This document shows positions 6,531-10,909 of a stretch of 10,909 nucleotides of DNA, one piece after another; the first letter of the stretch is position 1; each line of letters opens with the position of its first letter. The DNA lies in assembly GCA_944382025.1 (NCBI GenBank), contig CALWMQ010000162.1:1-10909 (forward strand), given 5' to 3'. The DNA is from an uncultured Clostridia bacterium. GTDB lineage: Bacteria; Bacillota; Clostridia; Oscillospirales; Acutalibacteraceae. The notes under the pieces are model-generated. The model ran no database searches and was not told the DNA's origin. It saw only the letters and a program-made list of their open reading frames with translations. The position numbers and the translations under genes are program-made.

Positions 6531-8258
6531 ATGGCATTAGAGATACAAGGGCGCTTATTGAGTTCTTTGGAAAAGGTATTTTGGGATGAGGATCTGGGAG
6601 CGCGGGCGTATATGGCGGGCAGTGCCTTGCGTGGGGAACGGTTTTCGTTCCAGGCTGCCTTTCGTCAGAGCGGGGGAGAAGAAGGCCTGCGTATAGCAGC
6701 CAAAACAGAGACAGGTTTGCCGGGACATGTGGAAATCCGTGAGGTGGGCCAAGTCCCTGTGTTCCATCCGGTATCGCAGTGCCATGATGAGGCATATTTG
6801 AGAACAAAACCGGGATTGTTTCCGGATCCACTGTACCCACATAAAGGCGAATGGACATTGGCGCCGGAACAATGGCGGTGCCTGTGGGTGACGGCAGAGA
6901 TCGCCCAGGATGCCCCGGCAGGGAAATATCCTATTACCATGAAACTGGCCCGAACCGATTCCCCGGAGGAGACGCTGGCGGAAGTCACCTTTACCCTGCA
7001 GGTAATACCGGTAAGCCTGCCGCCGCTCAAGCTGCTGTTTACCGATTGGTTCCACGCCGACTGTTTAGCAACCTACTATAAGGTACCGGTATTCAGCGAG
7101 GATCATTGGAAATTGATGGAGGCGTATATAGAGAATGCGGCGCAATATGGGGTGAACTTGCTGTTAACCCCGGTTTTCACGCCTCCTCTGGACACCGAGG
7201 TCGGCGGGGAACGTCCCACGGTGCAGTTGGTGGACGTAACGGCCAGCGGCGGGGAATATAGCTTTGGTTTTGACAAGCTGGACCGCTATATGTCTATGGC
7301 GGAAGGACATGGGATCCGCCATTTTGAGATAGCCCACTTGTTTACGCAGTGGGGAGCAGCGGCGGCCCCGAAAATCATGGGGACGGCAGATGGAGAATAC
7401 CGGCGTTTGTTTGGCTGGGAAACACCATCCGCGTCCAAGGAGTACCGGGAATTTTTGCGGAGCTTTCTGCGTGAGCTGAAAGAGCATCTGGCGGAAGCCG
7501 GACGATTGGAACGCTGCTGGTTCCATATATCTGACGAGCCGGGAGAGGATACCCAGGAGGGATATCGGCAGGCTAAGGAAGGCGTGTGGGAAGAGCTTGC
7601 AGACTGTCATGTGATGGACGCGCTGTCTGATTACACATATTATGAGCAGGGCTTAGTAAAGCATCCCATACCAGCGCTGGACAAAGTGGAAGGCTTTTTA
7701 GAGAAAGGACTTCCCAGTCCCTGGACATATTACTGCTGCGCACAGGGACAGAAGGTCAGCAACCGTTTTATGGCTATGCCGTCCTATCGCAACCGTATTC
7801 TGGGATGCCAGATGTATAAATATCAGATAGAAGGGTTTTTGCACTGGGGCTTTAACTTCTGGTATAGCTGTTTGTCCCGGCGGGGGGTCAACCCGTATCT
7901 GGAAACCGGGGCGCAAGACGCGTTTCCAGCCGGGGATGCGTTCTGCGTATATCCGGGGGAGGATGGCCGGCCTATCCCCTCGCTGCGGGAAGTGGTGTTT
8001 TTTGAAGCGCTGCAGGATATGCGAGCCCTGGAACTGCTGGAAACAGCGGCGGGCAGGGAAACGGCTGTATCGATCCTTAATCGGGGCGGCAGCCTGACCA
8101 TCAGCTCATATCCGGACAATCCGGAATGGCTGTTGGAAACACGGGAAATGGTGAATCAGCGGATAGCGGACAGCCTGGGAAGCGGCTGTCAGGGAATAAG
8201 AGGCAGGCAGGGCATCAAGCTGGAAAATGCCGGTAGCCAAGGGCGGAGGATAATATGA
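6531..8258 (+). CDS. GH123-like beta-N-acetylgalactosaminidase (DUF4091 domain protein)
   Basis: GH123 enzymes release beta-linked GalNAc, typically from glycosphingolipid glycans, by substrate-assisted catalysis. The 575-residue protein has an N-terminal beta-sandwich (about 1-165) with YPHKGEWTLAPEQW and a QDAPAGKYPITM strand pair. A TIM barrel follows from SLPPLKLLFTDWFHADCLATYY onward. The pair Asp335-Glu336 in FHISDEPGED matches the catalytic Asp-Glu of characterised GH123 enzymes. The DUF4091-type C-terminal region reads GFLHWGFNFWYS, then GDAFCVYPGEDGRPIPSLR and EALQDMRALELL. There is no signal peptide. The start is ATG 6531, with AAAGGAG at 6517-6523; an in-frame TTG at 6486 lacks such a site. 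The stop overlaps the GH35 start by four bases (ATGA at 8255-8258), indicating translational coupling. Many DUF4091 proteins are uncharacterised, so beta-GalNAc activity is the best guess and not certain. Confidence 0.85.
   Translation: MALEIQGRLLSSLEKVFWDEDLGARAYMAGSALRGERFSFQAAFRQSGGEEGLRIAAKTETGLPGHVEIREVGQVPVFHPVSQCHDEAYLRTKPGLFPDPLYPHKGEWTLAPEQWRCLWVTAEIAQDAPAGKYPITMKLARTDSPEETLAEVTFTLQVIPVSLPPLKLLFTDWFHADCLATYYKVPVFSEDHWKLMEAYIENAAQYGVNLLLTPVFTPPLDTEVGGERPTVQLVDVTASGGEYSFGFDKLDRYMSMAEGHGIRHFEIAHLFTQWGAAAAPKIMGTADGEYRRLFGWETPSASKEYREFLRSFLRELKEHLAEAGRLERCWFHISDEPGEDTQEGYRQAKEGVWEELADCHVMDALSDYTYYEQGLVKHPIPALDKVEGFLEKGLPSPWTYYCCAQGQKVSNRFMAMPSYRNRILGCQMYKYQIEGFLHWGFNFWYSCLSRRGVNPYLETGAQDAFPAGDAFCVYPGEDGRPIPSLREVVFFEALQDMRALELLETAAGRETAVSILNRGGSLTISSYPDNPEWLLETREMVNQRIADSLGSGCQGIRGRQGIKLENAGSQGRRII
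8245..8250 (+). promoter_or_regulatory. Ribosome binding site of GH35 inside the GH123 end
   Basis: GGAGGA lies inside the last codons of GH123, four bases ahead of the overlapping ATG at 8255. With the ATGA stop/start overlap this supports coupled translation of the two enzymes. Confidence 0.7.
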
Positions 8259-10024
8259 CAAAGCACACCTTTACAATTGAGGACACATTTATGCTGGATG
8301 GCCAGCCGTTTCAAATCCTGTCCGGCACGGTACATTATTTCCGGGTTGTGCCGGAATACTGGCGGGACCGGCTGGAGAAGCTGAAAAATATGGGCTGCAA
8401 CACGGTGGAGTTTTATGTACCCTGGAACCTGCATGAGCCCCGGGAAGGAGTATATGTTTTCGACGGGATATGCGATGTGGTACGGTTCCTAGAGCTGATC
8501 CAGGAGATGGGATTGTGGGCGATTGTGCGTCCGGGACCGTATATTTGCGGGGAATGGGAATGGGGAGGCCTTCCGTATTGGCTGCTGAAGCGGGACGGAA
8601 TACGGGTGCGTACCACGGATCCCCGGTTTCTGGAGCCCATGAAGGCGTATTTCCATCAGCTGCTTTCTCTGATCCGGCCGTTTCAGGTGGATAACGGCGG
8701 ACCGATCCTGATGATGCAGGTGGAAAACGAATATGGTTCTTATGGCGATGACCGGGAGTACATGAACGCGGTGAGAGATGCCCTGCTGGAATGCGGGATC
8801 ACCGTTCCCCTGGTTACATCCGATGGGGATATGCGGTATATGCTGCGGGGAGGCCAAGCGGACGGTGCCCATCCCACCATCAACTTCGGTTCCCAGGCCA
8901 AGGAACGATTCCAGATACTGCAGGAGCACCTGGAACACGCGGCAGGCAAATCAGGTCCCTTAATGTGTATGGAATTTTGGACCGGATGGTTCGACTACTG
9001 GGGTCAGGGAAAACACAGCGTCACTCCATATGACCAGAGTCAAACAGACTTGGATCACATGCTTCAGAAAGGCAATGTCAACTTCTATATGTTCCATGGC
9101 GGGACCAATTTCGGCTTTATGAGCGGGTCGAATCATATCGGAAAGCTGATGCCGGATGTGACCAGCTATGATTATGACGCGCCTTTAAGCGAGAGCGGAG
9201 ATATTACCCCCAAATATCGGGCATGCCAGGAGGTCATACGCCGGTATAAGGAGATTGATGAAGTGCCGTTGAGCACTGAGATCCGGAAAATGGCGTACGG
9301 CCGGTTCCCGGTGTCTGAGAAAGTGTCTCTGTTTGCCACACTAGACACGATTTCACAGCCGCGGTATAATCCGTGGCCGCTGTCCATGGAACAGCTGGAC
9401 CAGGGATATGGATATACCCTGTACCGGACCACGCTCCGCACGGATGACCAGGTAACGGAATTTGGAATGACCGGCGCTAACGACAGGGCACAGGTGTTTT
9501 TAGATGAAGAAAAACAGATGACCTTGTATGACCTTGAGCTGCTGGAAAAACATAAAGTCTGCTGGACGATCGATCAGCCCCGGCAGCTGGATATTCTCAT
9601 GGAAAATATGGGCAGGGTGAATTATGGGCCGCTGCTCAACCGTCAGCATAAAGGTATACATGAAGAAGTGCTGCTGAACAATCGCACCCATGCCGGCTGG
9701 GAACATTGGACATTGCCCATGGATCAGGATAGCCTGAAAGGGATAGATTACACCCGGGGCTATACACCGGGACAGCCAGGGTTTTATCAAGTGTCCTTTG
9801 AGGTATCCTCTAAGGCGGATACTTTTCTGGATATGGAAGGCTGGGGCAAAGGGTTTGTCCTTCTCAATGGTTTTCAGCTGGGAAGATTCTGGGAGATAGG
9901 GCCTCAGAGAACCTTGTATATTCCAGGGCCGCTCCTGCGGGAGGGAACCAATATCCTAACCATTTTTGAAACCGAGGGAAAAGCCGGAACAGGGGTTTCT
10001 TTTGTGGATCAGCCGCGCCTGTAA
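8255..10024 (+). CDS. GH35 family beta-galactosidase, probably intracellular
   Basis: GH35 enzymes remove terminal beta-galactose; bacterial members of this size (about 590 residues, BgaC-like) often prefer Gal-beta-1,3-GlcNAc/GalNAc. The TIM barrel opens with FMLDGQPFQILSGTVHYFR and includes NTVEFYVPWNLHEP and IVRPGPYICGEWEWGGLPYWL. Acid/base Glu159 lies in QVENEYGSYG and nucleophile Glu240 in MCMEFWTGWFDYWG. FYMFHGGTNFGFMSG and SYDYDAPLSESG follow, close to the family consensus. C-terminal beta-sandwich domains (about 370-589) end with GWGKGFVLLNGFQLGRFW and GPQRTLYIPGPLL. There is no signal peptide or cell-wall anchor, so cytoplasmic action is inferred. It is coupled to GH123 by a four-base overlap, so the pair may act in turn on a Gal-GalNAc unit. 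The operon ends at the hairpin 10092-10135. No damage is seen. Confidence 0.95.
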   Translation: MTKHTFTIEDTFMLDGQPFQILSGTVHYFRVVPEYWRDRLEKLKNMGCNTVEFYVPWNLHEPREGVYVFDGICDVVRFLELIQEMGLWAIVRPGPYICGEWEWGGLPYWLLKRDGIRVRTTDPRFLEPMKAYFHQLLSLIRPFQVDNGGPILMMQVENEYGSYGDDREYMNAVRDALLECGITVPLVTSDGDMRYMLRGGQADGAHPTINFGSQAKERFQILQEHLEHAAGKSGPLMCMEFWTGWFDYWGQGKHSVTPYDQSQTDLDHMLQKGNVNFYMFHGGTNFGFMSGSNHIGKLMPDVTSYDYDAPLSESGDITPKYRACQEVIRRYKEIDEVPLSTEIRKMAYGRFPVSEKVSLFATLDTISQPRYNPWPLSMEQLDQGYGYTLYRTTLRTDDQVTEFGMTGANDRAQVFLDEEKQMTLYDLELLEKHKVCWTIDQPRQLDILMENMGRVNYGPLLNRQHKGIHEEVLLNNRTHAGWEHWTLPMDQDSLKGIDYTRGYTPGQPGFYQVSFEVSSKADTFLDMEGWGKGFVLLNGFQLGRFWEIGPQRTLYIPGPLLREGTNILTIFETEGKAGTGVSFVDQPRL

Positions 10025-10091
10025 CAGGCCGGCATTTTATCCCGCTGTACAGGAAGGCAGTCTCGTCGGTTTAACAACAACCCATATGAAA

Positions 10092-10135
10092 AAGCCACCC
10101 ACACAGGCAGATTCTTCTGCTTATGTGGGTGGTTT
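10092..10135. terminator. Strong intrinsic terminator between convergent genes (bidirectional)
   Basis: CCACCCACA (10095-10103) pairs perfectly with TGTGGGTGG (10124-10132). The stem extends outward through A-T and G-T pairs, and the apex can form a further GCAGA/TCTGC stem. On the plus strand it is followed by TTTCGTTAT, and on the minus strand by CTTTTTC. It can therefore end both the GH35 operon and the converging flavin-reductase transcript. Confidence 0.88.
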
Positions 10136-10356
10136 CGTTATATGGACAAGAACACACATCATGGTGATATGCGAAATATGGGGAACCAGTCAACCATTTG
10201 AAGGCGGGATGGCTTGAGCGGTATGGCGTATCTCCCTCTGCTATGGGGCGTCCTGTGAGATACATATGGTCCAGCCCTAGTCCTTGGTGAGGCCTGACCA
10301 TCCAAGGGCAGCCTGTTCACAAATCACCGGTGAGATTGAAACCGTAAAGTTTTCGG
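10136..10356. other. Non-coding stretch after the terminator, with imperfect inverted repeats
   Basis: No convincing gene is seen on either strand. The minus-strand frame 10071-10301 runs through the terminator and makes an unfamiliar Cys-rich product. Several complementary segments occur: GTATCTC (10228-10234) with GAGATAC (10257-10263), and GTCCTTGG (10280-10287) with CCAAGGGC (10302-10309). These could fold as an RNA, but I recognise no known RNA family. Confidence 0.35.
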
Positions 10357-10398
10357 CCGCCTTTTTCAAAAGGCGGTGGGGTTGGGGGCAAAGCCCCC
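10357..10398. repeat. Double-hairpin element of the dispersed-repeat type
   Basis: CCGCCTTTT (10357-10365) pairs with AAAAGGCGG (10368-10376) around a two-base loop. Seven bases later GGGGGC (10384-10389) pairs with GCCCCC (10393-10398) around AAA. Two tight, perfect stems in tandem resemble the REP-like intergenic elements common in gut Clostridia genomes (recalled pattern, not searched). The element lies 55 bases past the 3' end of the flavin-reductase gene and could also act in its transcript termination. Confidence 0.6.
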
Positions 10399-10453
10399 TG
10401 CTGCTTCCATGGAGCGGGTGGGGCTTCCCGCGGGTACCACGCCGCCCGGATGT

Positions 10454-10909
10454 TTATACCCTCTGGAGGACCTTGACAATTTCCCCCACATATACCCGAT
10501 GGAAATCCCCGTTTTTATAATTTCCCATAATAGCAGGATCCAGAAACTGTTGAGGGTCCAGATCCTGCGTATATAATTTGCGGCAGACCAGCACCAGGCG
10601 GGCCTGCTGGAAATAGGGGGCCTGGGCATCGAAAACCGGGGTCAGCCCGGCCTCGGTTACCTTATCCGTATCCCGACCGGACTTGCTGCCGCAGATCTGC
10701 AGAGCCTTTTTATTTCCCGGTTCCAGCACCGACAGGGTATAATATTTTTCCTGTTCCAGAAACTCATAGGTATACCGGGATGGGCGGACGAAAGCGAAGC
10801 TTACCGGTGTGTTCCACAGTACCCCCAGGCCTCCCCAGCTGGCCGTCATGGTATTAAACCGGTTTTCCTTACCAGCGGTAATCAACATCCATTCCCGGCT
10901 GATGATATC
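10454..10909 (-). CDS. Flavin reductase family protein (flavoredoxin-like), 5' end beyond the window
   Basis: Proteins of this family bind FMN in a split-barrel fold and act as flavin reductases or flavoredoxin-type electron carriers. The frame is open to the right edge (residues DIISREW precede the first visible Met), so the N-terminus is missing. Visible blocks are WMLITAGKENRFNTMTASWGGLGVLWN, the FMN-binding strand region, then FVRPSRYTYEFLEQ and CGSKSGRDTDKV. Near the C-terminus are LVLVCRKLYTQDLD, NGDFHRVYVGEIVKVL and the stop at 10454. The visible 151 codons are most of a family member of about 160-190 residues. It converges on the hydrolase operon, shares the terminator region, and has no obvious link to glycan breakdown; it is probably an unrelated neighbour. 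Family assignment is firm, electron donor unknown. Confidence 0.92.
   Translation of the reverse strand, partial: DIISREWMLITAGKENRFNTMTASWGGLGVLWNTPVSFAFVRPSRYTYEFLEQEKYYTLSVLEPGNKKALQICGSKSGRDTDKVTEAGLTPVFDAQAPYFQQARLVLVCRKLYTQDLDPQQFLDPAIMGNYKNGDFHRVYVGEIVKVLQRV

Noticed and set aside
10071..10301. Cys-rich 76-residue minus-strand frame
   Set aside because: Passes through the intrinsic terminator stem and has no recognisable similarity.
1..10909. CRISPR arrays, tRNA or rRNA genes, toxin-antitoxin or defence systems
   Set aside because: No regularly spaced repeats, no tRNA/rRNA-like sequence and no such protein families were seen on either strand.

Overview
The window looks like chromosomal DNA from a gut-type Firmicute (class Clostridia). 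The coding DNA is moderately GC-rich, purine-rich ribosome binding sites sit 6-8 bases ahead of most starts, and the proteins resemble anaerobic Firmicute enzymes. This assignment is an inference from style and gene content; no marker gene is present.

Almost all of it is one carbohydrate-degradation locus read outward from an AT-rich divergent promoter region (about 3055-3571). Leftward (minus strand) are a GH89 alpha-N-acetylglucosaminidase (893-3054, broken by a one-base frameshift near 1447) and the N-terminal third of a GH3 enzyme (106-819), cut off at about 119/120 by unrelated DNA that may be the end of an insertion element. Rightward (plus strand) are a GH16 endo-acting enzyme (3572-4683, also broken by a one-base frameshift near 3812), a GH20 beta-N-acetylhexosaminidase (4725-6350), a GH123/DUF4091-type protein (6531-8258) and a GH35 beta-galactosidase (8255-10024). 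The last two overlap by four bases. A strong hairpin terminator (10092-10135) closes this operon. After it come a stretch with no gene, a double-hairpin repeat-like element (10357-10398), and the converging 3' end of a flavin-reductase-family gene that runs off the right edge.

Together the families (alpha-GlcNAc, beta-GlcNAc/GalNAc and beta-Gal removal, plus an endo-acting GH16) fit dismantling of host glycans such as mucin O-glycans or glycosphingolipid/glycosaminoglycan-derived oligosaccharides, not plant fibre. None of the intact proteins shows a signal peptide. The simplest model is cytoplasmic breakdown of imported oligosaccharides, with the transporter and regulator outside the window. 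Three of the six hydrolase genes are damaged (two one-base shifts and one truncation). This may be genuine decay of the locus or, for the two shifts, sequencing error.
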